Shown here one piece after another: positions 1 to 5,046 of a stretch of DNA of 5,046 bases; within the stretch, counting starts at the first letter, position 1, and each line of letters begins with the position of its first letter. Both the position numbers and the translations under genes were made by a program. This DNA is from Solirubrobacterales bacterium (lineage in GTDB: Bacteria; Actinomycetota; Thermoleophilia; Solirubrobacterales; Solirubrobacteraceae): NCBI GenBank assembly GCA_025964075.1, contig JAOPZQ010000466.1, positions 1 to 5,046 on the forward strand, written 5' to 3'. A model generated the notes under the pieces. That model was given only the letters and a program-made list of their open reading frames with translations, ran no database searches and was not told the DNA's origin.

Positions 1-866
1 GATACCGCGTGCTCTCGCTGGACTACGCGAAGGGCACCGCCGGGCTGTCAGACGTCGAGCGCCAGGTGCGCGCGGCGCTCGCCACGCACCCCACGCAGGG
101 TCCGCTCTGCCTCTACGGCGAGTCGGCGGGCGCCCACCTCGCGCTGCTCGCCGCGCGGGACATCGGCCGCGTGGATTGCGTGGTGGCCGCGGGGACGCCG
201 GCGGACTTCGAGACGTGGCCGGCGGAGGCGGAGGCCCAGGGCCTCGCGGGCTCGCTCGGCGTGTTTCTCAGCACGGTCGTCCCGACGTTCGGCCCGCCCG
301 GCCCGCGCAACCTGATCTGGCAGCCGGCCGCCCAGGCACGGCGCATCCGCGCCGACGTGCTGCTCGTCCGCCAGGCCGACGATCTCGTCGTGCCCGCGCG
401 GCAGACGGCCGACTACCGGGCCGCGGACCCGACGGCGCGAGAGTGGGTCGCCGCCGCGGCGCCGGCGGACAGCGCGCCGATCCCGTGGATGCACGGGACC
501 CTGTCGAGTCCGGCGGCCGCCGAGCTCCCACGCGTCCTGCGCCGTGCGGTCGAGGCCGCCGGGAGGACGCGCGCCCAGCTCAGGGCCGCGCACCTCCCGG
601 CCTGCCGGGCGGCGACGACGAGCGTCCTCACCATGACCCCGGCGGCGGTCGACAGGGCCGTGGGCTGCCTCGCGGGTGCCCGCGGCCCACGCCGCGCTCG
701 GCTCGTCCTGCGCGGGCACCCCACCCCCGCGCGGATCGCGGCCTCCCTGCTCCGGGCGGGTTCGCGGAGGGGCCGCCGGCACCCGTGGCGCTACGCGGTG
801 CGCATCCACCTGGGCGCCGCGAGCAGGGTCGTGGTCACGGGTCGGGCGGGTGGACTCGTATCATGA
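1..866 (+). CDS. Alpha/beta-hydrolase fold protein, 5'-truncated, with Arg-rich C-terminal extension
   Basis: The reading frame enters from the left edge (first whole codon at base 3) and ends at TGA 864-866. The GTG at base 9 is in frame, but the residues around it (YRVLSLDY) look like an internal core beta-strand of an alpha/beta-hydrolase, so the true start lies outside the window. Numbering from that GTG, the nucleophile elbow is YGESAG with Ser39. A strand leading to ADDLVVP supplies the probable acid Asp124, and WMHG supplies the probable catalytic His162. The order Ser-Asp-His and the spacing fit a complete triad, so the enzyme is probably active as an esterase or similar hydrolase; the substrate cannot be told. 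The hydrolase domain appears to end near residue 184. The remaining roughly 100 residues contain 20 Arg, one Asp and no Glu, and match no domain I recognise. G/C bias at third positions continues to the stop, so the tail looks genuinely coding. The stop codon overlaps the ispG promoter element. Confidence 0.85.
   Translation, partial: YRVLSLDYAKGTAGLSDVERQVRAALATHPTQGPLCLYGESAGAHLALLAARDIGRVDCVVAAGTPADFETWPAEAEAQGLAGSLGVFLSTVVPTFGPPGPRNLIWQPAAQARRIRADVLLVRQADDLVVPARQTADYRAADPTAREWVAAAAPADSAPIPWMHGTLSSPAAAELPRVLRRAVEAAGRTRAQLRAAHLPACRAATTSVLTMTPAAVDRAVGCLAGARGPRRARLVLRGHPTPARIAASLLRAGSRRGRRHPWRYAVRIHLGAASRVVVTGRAGGLVS
859..864 (+). promoter_or_regulatory. Probable -10 element of ispG (leaderless promoter)
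   Basis: TATCAT matches the TATAAT consensus at five of six positions and fits the TANNNT rule. It ends six bases before the ispG ATG at 871, which places the expected transcription start on or next to the A of the start codon. No convincing Shine-Dalgarno lies at a normal distance; GGTGGA at 849-854 is 16 bases away. No good -35 at 17-18 bp is seen (TGGTCA at 832-837 would need a 21-bp spacer). Leaderless genes with this -10-to-ATG geometry are common in actinobacteria. The last base of the hexamer is the T of the upstream gene's TGA. This is an inference from spacing and consensus only. Confidence 0.55.
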
Positions 867-870
867 CGCC

Positions 871-2097
871 ATGCCCTCAGAGCGACAGATCCTCGTCGGC
901 GGCGTGCCGATCGGGGGCGGCGCGCCCGTCGCCGTGCAGACGATGACGAAGACGGAGACGGCCAACCTGGCCGCGACGATGGACCAGATCCGTCGCGTGG
1001 CCGAGGCCGGCGCCGACATCGTCCGCGTCGCCGTCCCCCGTGAGAAGGACGTCGAGGCGCTGAGGACGATCGTGCGGCAGTCGCCGATCCCGGTGATCGC
1101 CGACATCCACTTCAACTACACGCTGGCGCTGAAGGCGATCGACGCCGGCGCCCACTGCGTCCGGCTCAACCCCGGCAACATCGGCGGCCCCGACAAGGTC
1201 GCCCAGGTGGCCGCCCGAGCCAAGGCCGCCGGCACGCCGATGCGGATCGGCGTCAACTCGGGCTCGCTCCCCAAGCACCTGCACGAGCTCGAGCGCGAGA
1301 ACGCCGTCGAGGCGCTGGTGACGGCGGCCGTCGAGTTCGTCGAGCTGATGGAGCGCCTCGACTTCACGAACTTCAAGGTCTCGATCAAGTCGACGAGCGT
1401 GCCGAACACGATCGCCTCGAACCGCCTCCTCGCCTCGCGGATCCCCTATCCGCTGCACCTGGGCATCACCGAGGCGGGCACGAAGTGGTCGGGCTCGCTC
1501 AAGTCCTCGGTCGGACTGGGCACGCTGCTGGCCGACGGCATCGGCGACACGATCCGCATCTCGCTCTCGACCTTCCACGCCGAGGAGGAGGTCAAGGTCG
1601 CCTGGGAGATCCTCAAGGCGCTCCACCTGCGGGAGCGCGGGCCGGTCCTCATCGCCTGCCCGACGTGCGGGCGCCTCCAGTTCGACATGGACACCGTCGT
1701 CGCCGAGATCGAGCGCCGTCTCGAGGCCTACGAGGACCCGATCGAGGTCGCCGTGCTCGGCTGCGCGGTCAACGGCATCGGCGAGGCCTCCAACGCCGAC
1801 TTCGGGATCACGGGCGCCAAGGACGAGGGGCTCATCTTCTCCCGCGGCAAGCCGCTCAAGAAGGTGCCGACGCCGGAGCTCGTGGATGCCCTGTTCGAGG
1901 AGATCGACAAGTACGCGGTCTCCAAGCGGATCGACGTCGACGCGGGCGCCGCCGCCGAGGCGGGCGCGCTGCTCGACCGCCTCGAGGACAAGGAGGCGAT
2001 GACGCCCGAGCGCATGGCCGCGCTCGAGCGCGAGCACGCCGACGGCCTCGACGAGGACGTCTCACCGGTCGCGAGCCGGCGTTTCACCCGGGCGTGA
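871..2097 (+). CDS. ispG: 4-hydroxy-3-methylbut-2-en-1-yl diphosphate synthase (IspG/GcpE)
   Basis: IspG catalyses the penultimate step of the MEP isoprenoid pathway. It reductively opens 2-C-methyl-D-erythritol 2,4-cyclodiphosphate to HMBPP in the cytosol, using a [4Fe-4S] cluster and an electron donor such as flavodoxin or ferredoxin. The 408-residue protein starts MPSERQILVGGVPIGG and shows the family blocks in order. These are APVAVQTMTKT (18-28), the TIM-barrel strands IPVIADIHF (73-81) and VRLNPGNIG (97-105), RIGVNSGSL (125-133), PLHLGITEAG (194-203) and GIGDTIRISLS (223-233). The C-terminal cluster domain carries CPTCGR and GCAVNGIGEA. Cys263, Cys266 and Cys298 are the three cysteine ligands, and Glu305 is the expected fourth ligand. 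ATG 871 is chosen because homology begins there and a -10 element sits just before it; the in-frame sequence upstream looks non-coding for this family. A mixed-charge tail of about 58 residues (351-408) follows the cluster domain. The stop overlaps the next gene's start. Confidence 0.97.
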   Translation: MPSERQILVGGVPIGGGAPVAVQTMTKTETANLAATMDQIRRVAEAGADIVRVAVPREKDVEALRTIVRQSPIPVIADIHFNYTLALKAIDAGAHCVRLNPGNIGGPDKVAQVAARAKAAGTPMRIGVNSGSLPKHLHELERENAVEALVTAAVEFVELMERLDFTNFKVSIKSTSVPNTIASNRLLASRIPYPLHLGITEAGTKWSGSLKSSVGLGTLLADGIGDTIRISLSTFHAEEEVKVAWEILKALHLRERGPVLIACPTCGRLQFDMDTVVAEIERRLEAYEDPIEVAVLGCAVNGIGEASNADFGITGAKDEGLIFSRGKPLKKVPTPELVDALFEEIDKYAVSKRIDVDAGAAAEAGALLDRLEDKEAMTPERMAALEREHADGLDEDVSPVASRRFTRA

Positions 2098-2831
2098 GTG
2101 AGCCCTACACCGAGGACAACATCCTCGACCGCCTGACGGCGCCGGAGACGCTGGCCGACGCCTACGAGTCCCAGAAGGCGCGCGAGCGCGAGCTGATCGA
2201 CACCCACCTGCGGGTCCGCGGCGGGCTCGCCCTGTCCGTCGGCGGCGGCTGGCATCCCGGGCGCCACCTGCTGCCCGCCGACCGCTGGCGCCTCGTCGCG
2301 GTCGACGTCGATCCCGAGCGCCCGGCCTACGCCGTCAGCCAGGGCCGCGCCGACGAGGGCTTCGCGGGCCGCGCCGGCGCGCTGCACGACCTGAGCGACG
2401 CGTCCTACGACCTCGTCCTCTACCGCCTGGTGCTGCACCACGTGGCCTACGCGGAGCCGCTGGCGCCGGTGTTCGCCGAGGCCGCGCGGCTGCTCAAGCC
2501 CGGCGGCGCGCTCGTGGCGATCGAGCCGAGCTCGTGGCATCCGGTCGGCGCCGCGCTGACGCTGGCCAACCGGCTGCACCTCGGGGTCGCCGTGCACGGC
2601 ACCCCCGACGACATCCCGCTCTCGCCGCGGCGGCTAATGGCGGAGGCCCGGGGCGCCGGCCTGCGCCCCGAGCTCCACGCCGTCACCTACGGCTGGCGCC
2701 GGCTGCCGCCGCGATCGAGGCGCCTCGTCGGGCGCCTCGACCGGTACGGCTCACGGACGGGCGCCCGCTGGCTCGGGCACACGTCCATGGTCATCGCCTA
2801 CCCCGTCCGCAGCCCGTACCCGAACGGGTAG
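2094..2831 (+). CDS. Class I SAM-dependent methyltransferase (Methyltransf_11-like), substrate unknown
   Basis: This encodes a 245-residue cytosolic protein with a Rossmann-like methyltransferase core. Strand beta-1 with the glycine-rich SAM loop is LALSVGGGWHPG (45-56), a variant of the usual LDxGxGxG. The acidic end of beta-2 is VAVDVD (Asp71 or Asp73), expected to hold the SAM ribose. YDLVLYRLVLHHV (105-117) is the motif usually written FDxVxxxxxLHHv. ARLLKPGGALVAIEP (131-145) is the typical post-core motif. The C-terminal part (about 170-245) probably forms the substrate lid. The GTG start at 2094 shares GTGA with the ispG stop and has no strong Shine-Dalgarno, pointing to translation by reinitiation after ispG. 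The frame is open further upstream inside ispG, but the ispG coding evidence rules that out. Co-translation with ispG hints at an isoprenoid-related substrate, but nothing in the sequence proves it. The last 34 bp overlap the converging glucosidase gene. Confidence 0.88.
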   Translation: MSEPYTEDNILDRLTAPETLADAYESQKARERELIDTHLRVRGGLALSVGGGWHPGRHLLPADRWRLVAVDVDPERPAYAVSQGRADEGFAGRAGALHDLSDASYDLVLYRLVLHHVAYAEPLAPVFAEAARLLKPGGALVAIEPSSWHPVGAALTLANRLHLGVAVHGTPDDIPLSPRRLMAEARGAGLRPELHAVTYGWRRLPPRSRRLVGRLDRYGSRTGARWLGHTSMVIAYPVRSPYPNG

Positions 2832-4750
2832 AGCGGGTCGTAGCTCTTGTCGCCGACGTTGATCGGCTCCTGGGCCAGCGTCCGCGGCCACGTCACCGGC
2901 AGCTTGCCGGTGAACGGCCGGGCGCCGAACAGCGTGTCGGCCACGCCCGCGCCCTCGCTGCCGGGCAGCCAGGAGGCGACGAGGCCGTCCATCTTCGACA
3001 GCTGCCCCGGATCGAGGATCAGCGGCCGGCCGGAGACGATCACGACGACGCACTTCCTGGCCGCCGCGCACACCTTGTCCACCGTGGCCTTGTCCGCCGC
3101 GGAGAGCTGCATGTCCTTGACCGGGCGCGGCACGCCGTGGTCGCCGGGGTCGTAGGCCCACTGCGGGCCGCCCACGTCCCCGAATCCCTCCGCGTACGGC
3201 GTCTCGCCGACGACGACGATCCCGACGTCGAGATGCGAGATCGGCGCCGACGCGTCGGCGCTGTAGGTGACGTGACCGCGAGCGTCCTGCTTGATCCCGT
3301 CGAGGATGGTCGTCCCCGGGATCACGTTCGTCGAGCCGCCCTGCCACGTGAGCGTCCAGCCACCGGCCTGGTTGCCGATGTTGTCGGCGTTCGAGCCGGC
3401 GACGTAGACGCCCTGGTGGCCGCGGATCGGCAGCACCTGCTGGCTGTTCTTCAGCAGCACCTGCGACTCAGCCGCCGCCCGGCGGGCGAGCGCGTGGTGC
3501 GCCGGCGAGCCGATCGCGCCGATGTTCGTGCGGTTGGTGAACGGATGCTCGAAGAGCCCGAGCTCGAACTTCGCCGTGAGGATGCGGCTGACGGCGTCGT
3601 CGATGCGGCTCATCGGGACGCGGCCGGCGTTCACCTCGTCCATCAGCGTCGTCTCGAAGCTCTGGTAGTCGTTCGGCTCCATCATCATGTCGATCCCGGC
3701 GTTGACGCCCGTGCGCACCTGGGTCGCCCAGTCGCCGGGGATCTGGTGGATGCCCTGCCAGTCGCTGACGACGAGCCCGTGGAAGTGCATCGTGCCCTTC
3801 AGGACGTTCGTGATCAGCTCCTGGTTCGCGTGCATCTTGATCGGGTTGCCGACGCCGTCCTCGGTCCAGTCGACGCTCGAGTACGACGGCATCACGGCGC
3901 CGACGTTGTGGTCCTGCACCGCCGGCACGTACTGCCGCAGGGCGTTGTTCCAGAAGTCCTGCCGGTTCGTCACCGCGACGCCCTGGTCGATCTTGTAGTC
4001 GCCGGTCGCGCTGCCGTAGACGGTGTCGCCGTCGCCGGCATAGTGCTTCGCCGTGGCGAGCACGCGGTCGGCGTCGGAGAGGTGCCCGGGCGGACCCTGG
4101 AAGCCGTCGATCGCCGTCTCCATCTGGATGACGAGGCGCGGGTCCTCGCCGAAGCTCTCGTACGTGCGGCCCCAGCGATCGTCGCGTGCCGCGCAGATGC
4201 ACGGCGCGAACGTCCACTGTGGCCCGCTCGCGCGGGTCTCCGACGCGGTCACGTGCGCCAAGTCGCGCACGAGAGCCGGGTCGCGCGTCGCCCCGAGGCC
4301 GATGTTGTGCGGGAAGACCGTCGCCCCGTACATGTTGCCGTCGCCGTGCACGGAGTCGATTCCGTAGAGGATCGGGATGTGCAGCGGGGTCGCGAGGGCG
4401 GCGCGCTGGAACCGGTCGATCATGTCGGCCCACGCCGTCGGCGTGTTGTTCGTCGGGGTCGAGCCGCCGCCGGAGAGCAGGCCGCCGAGGCGCCAGGTGG
4501 TGATCGGCGTCGTGTCGTCGTAGACCTGGTAGCGCTCGGTCTGCGTCATCTGGCCGACCTTGTCCTGGAGGGACATCCGGGACAAGAGGTCGGCGACGCG
4601 CTGCGAGGTGGGCAGCGACGGGTCCTCGTAGGGCAGGACCGTCGTGGCGGGCGCTCGTGCCGCGCCGGCGGCGAGCATCAGAGCGGCAGCCGCCAGGACG
4701 ACCGTGGCGAGCCCGGCGAGCCGGGCACGACCGTTCAGTCGTGTAATCAC
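2798..4750 (-). CDS. Secreted GH3 beta-glucosidase / exo-beta-glucanase
   Basis: This is a 650-residue glycoside hydrolase family 3 enzyme that removes beta-linked glucose from the non-reducing end of gluco-oligosaccharides or glucans by a retaining mechanism, probably outside the cell. Residues 1-33 form a signal peptide: Arg-containing start, hydrophobic stretch 11-29, and ARA at 31-33 before the likely cleavage site. The (beta/alpha)8 domain contains YGIDSVHG (Asp132), FAPCICAARDDRWGR (181-195), YESFGEDP, AKHYAGDG (Lys235, His236) and GLVVSDWQG, with nucleophile Asp330. The second domain contains LLKNSQQVLPI (432-442), VVVGETPYAEG with probable acid/base Glu516, SGRPL and the terminal LYPFGYGLRTG. 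Both catalytic residues and the substrate-binding set are present. The two-domain layout resembles the barley ExoI type, with no extra C-terminal module. Cys561 and Cys567 could form a disulfide. GTG 4750 is chosen for its strong Shine-Dalgarno and intact signal peptide. A divergent ROK-type regulator lies upstream. The exact linkage preference (beta-1,3, beta-1,4 or other) is not decided by sequence alone. Confidence 0.95.
   Translation of the reverse strand: MITRLNGRARLAGLATVVLAAAALMLAAGAARAPATTVLPYEDPSLPTSQRVADLLSRMSLQDKVGQMTQTERYQVYDDTTPITTWRLGGLLSGGGSTPTNNTPTAWADMIDRFQRAALATPLHIPILYGIDSVHGDGNMYGATVFPHNIGLGATRDPALVRDLAHVTASETRASGPQWTFAPCICAARDDRWGRTYESFGEDPRLVIQMETAIDGFQGPPGHLSDADRVLATAKHYAGDGDTVYGSATGDYKIDQGVAVTNRQDFWNNALRQYVPAVQDHNVGAVMPSYSSVDWTEDGVGNPIKMHANQELITNVLKGTMHFHGLVVSDWQGIHQIPGDWATQVRTGVNAGIDMMMEPNDYQSFETTLMDEVNAGRVPMSRIDDAVSRILTAKFELGLFEHPFTNRTNIGAIGSPAHHALARRAAAESQVLLKNSQQVLPIRGHQGVYVAGSNADNIGNQAGGWTLTWQGGSTNVIPGTTILDGIKQDARGHVTYSADASAPISHLDVGIVVVGETPYAEGFGDVGGPQWAYDPGDHGVPRPVKDMQLSAADKATVDKVCAAARKCVVVIVSGRPLILDPGQLSKMDGLVASWLPGSEGAGVADTLFGARPFTGKLPVTWPRTLAQEPINVGDKSYDPLYPFGYGLRTG
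2817..2830. repeat. Perfect 6-bp inverted repeat at the convergent gene junction
   Basis: TACCCG-AA-CGGGTA is a perfect dyad lying within the 34-bp overlap of the two converging genes, spanning the methyltransferase stop codon. In RNA from either strand it could form a stem of five pairs with a GAAC or GTTC loop. No T tract follows on either strand, so it is not a canonical intrinsic terminator. A second weak pair, GAGC/GCTC at 2831-2834 and 2843-2846, is followed by TTGT. The same bases encode the conserved PFGYG of the glucosidase, so the dyad may be chance. Confidence 0.3.
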
Positions 4751-4753
4751 GTC

Positions 4754-4760
4754 TCCTCCT
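4754..4760 (-). promoter_or_regulatory. Shine-Dalgarno of the GH3 glucosidase
   Basis: On the - strand this reads AGGAGGA, a perfect match to the anti-Shine-Dalgarno. The AGGAGG core ends four bases before GTG 4750. The spacing is slightly tight but workable. It fixes the GTG as the start and contrasts with the neighbouring ispG and regulator genes, which lack such a site. Confidence 0.85.
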
Positions 4761-4818
4761 ACCGTGGTGCCCGGCCCCGGCTGGAGCGCCCCCGCTGGAC
4801 GTGTTTATGCGAAATCGA

Positions 4819-4848
4819 AGTATCTGGTGGGAAACGCCGCCGTGTCAA
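4819..4848 (-). promoter_or_regulatory. Sigma-70-type promoter of the GH3 glucosidase
   Basis: Read on the - strand, a perfect -35 TTGACA (4848-4843) is followed by an 18-bp spacer and GATACT (4824-4819), which matches the -10 consensus at four of six positions. Transcription would start near 4812 and give a leader of about 60 bases before the GTG. The DNA from 4801 to 4864 is only about 47% GC (30 of 64 by my count), against a far higher value in the flanking genes, as expected for a promoter region. The -35 lies next to the regulator's proposed -10. Confidence 0.6.
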
Positions 4849-4850
4849 GT

Positions 4851-4856
4851 TAGAGT
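4851..4856 (+). promoter_or_regulatory. Probable -10 element of the ROK-type regulator
   Basis: TAGAGT fits TANNNT and ends eight bases before ATG 4865, consistent with a leaderless or nearly leaderless transcript. No GGAGG-like site precedes the ATG; AGAG at 4852-4855 is the nearest purine run. No clear -35 is seen 17-18 bp upstream. The call rests on position and a four-of-six match to TATAAT. Confidence 0.4.
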
Positions 4857-4864
4857 TTGTTCGT

Positions 4865-5046
4865 ATGCAGACCAGACCCCGCCTGGATGCTCGCGCCCGC
4901 GTGTGCGGAGTCCTGGCCGAGGCGGGGGCGGTCTCGCGAGCGGAGCTTGCGCGCCGGACCGCGCTCGCGCCCTCCACCGTCTCGGCGGTCGTGAGCGAGC
5001 TCCAGACCGAGGGCCTCGTCGTCGAGCCCGCGAGCAGGTCGCCCGC
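4865..5046 (+). CDS. ROK/NagC-family-type transcriptional regulator, N-terminal winged-HTH only (3'-truncated)
   Basis: The frame is open from ATG 4865 to the window end: 60 whole codons, then two bases. The translation begins MQTRPRLDARARVCGVLAEA and continues with GAVSRAELARRTALAPSTVS (residues 21-40), then AVVSELQTEGLVVEP. This is the standard winged helix-turn-helix of ROK repressors: helix 2 at about 24-32, recognition helix at about 36-48, then the wing entry GLVVE. The sugar-binding ROK domain, with its zinc motif and kinase-like fold, would lie beyond the edge and is not seen, so a MarR-like or other wHTH protein remains possible. ROK regulators typically sense sugars or sugar phosphates. 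Divergence from a beta-glucosidase across 114 bp supports local control of that gene and probably of itself. ATG 4865 is the only sensible start: no in-frame start lies close upstream, and a -10-like element precedes it. Confidence 0.85.
   Translation, partial: MQTRPRLDARARVCGVLAEAGAVSRAELARRTALAPSTVSAVVSELQTEGLVVEPASRSP

Larger units (their letters stand above)
4801..4865 (+). repeat. Imperfect direct repeat flanking the glucosidase promoter (possible operator half-sites)
   Basis: GTGTTTATGCGAA at 4801-4813 and GAGTTTGTTCGTA at 4853-4865 agree at nine of 13 positions. They are offset by 52 bp, about five helical turns. They bracket the glucosidase -35/-10 region, and the second copy covers the regulator's start. 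This could be a repressor-looping arrangement, but the match is modest and no established ROK operator consensus is clearly met. Confidence 0.2.

Noticed and set aside
48..809. 253-codon open frame on the - strand opposite the hydrolase gene
   Set aside because: Arg/Gly/Ala-rich composition typical of antisense frames in GC-rich genes; the + strand shows the GESAG elbow and a full triad.
676..870. 65-residue N-terminal extension of ispG
   Set aside because: It overlaps the hydrolase 3' end, has no similarity to IspG N-termini, and lies upstream of the -10 element adjacent to ATG 871.
877..2037. Long open frame (386 codons) on the - strand opposite ispG
   Set aside because: It is antisense to a clear IspG gene, has a low-complexity Arg/Asp/Leu/Gly composition and no recognisable motif. 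Such shadows are expected where third positions are almost always G or C.
1485..2093. Upstream in-frame extension of the methyltransferase through the ispG gene
   Set aside because: The extension is Arg/Gly-rich out-of-frame ispG sequence; methyltransferase-like sequence starts only after the GTG at 2094.
2831..2850. Possible intrinsic terminator after the methyltransferase (GAGC/GCTC then TTGT)
   Set aside because: Only a four-pair stem with an eight-base loop and no real T run, and it lies within glucosidase coding sequence.
3468..4433. 321-codon open frame on the - strand in another frame inside the GH3 gene
   Set aside because: Extremely Arg-rich with no domain; the overlapping frame encodes a complete GH3 enzyme with all catalytic residues.
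4759..4977. 72-codon open frame on the - strand covering the divergent promoters and regulator start
   Set aside because: It runs antisense across the regulator's winged-HTH coding sequence and through the promoter island; it has no motif and no supporting ribosome site.

Overview
The window is very GC-rich, with strong G/C bias at third codon positions. It has leaderless-looking start sites and a mix of ATG and GTG starts. Together with the character of the IspG protein, this suggests a high-GC actinobacterium, possibly of the Thermoleophilia/Solirubrobacterales type. The lineage is inferred from composition and protein flavour and has not been tested by any search.

Left part (1-2831, + strand). 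The window opens inside an alpha/beta-hydrolase gene, whose 5' end is missing. It runs to 866 and carries a long Arg-rich C-terminal region. Four bases later (871) begins ispG, encoding the [4Fe-4S] enzyme of the penultimate MEP-pathway step. A TATCAT -10 element overlaps the hydrolase stop codon and sits six bases before the ispG ATG, so ispG is probably transcribed as a leaderless mRNA. A class I SAM-dependent methyltransferase of unknown substrate follows. Its GTG start overlaps the ispG stop codon (GTGA), so the two are almost certainly translationally coupled.

Right part (2798-5046). On the - strand lies a complete, secreted, two-domain GH3 beta-glucosidase / exo-beta-glucanase. Its 3' end overlaps the methyltransferase gene tail-to-tail by 34 bp. 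A 114-bp intergenic region (4751-4864) separates it from a divergent + strand regulator with a winged helix-turn-helix N-terminus of the ROK/NagC type, cut off by the window end. This region holds a perfect Shine-Dalgarno and a TTGACA-18-GATACT promoter for the glucosidase. It also holds a probable leaderless -10 for the regulator, and the two promoters nearly abut.

Functional reading: the left half is core isoprenoid precursor synthesis with a co-translated methyltransferase. The right half is a local sugar-catabolic module in which a ROK-type regulator probably controls an extracellular beta-glucosidase. No mobile element, CRISPR array, RNA gene or clearly novel multi-gene system is visible. 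The points most worth a second look are the leaderless promoters, the gene overlaps, the C-terminal extensions on IspG and the hydrolase, and the compact divergent promoter region.
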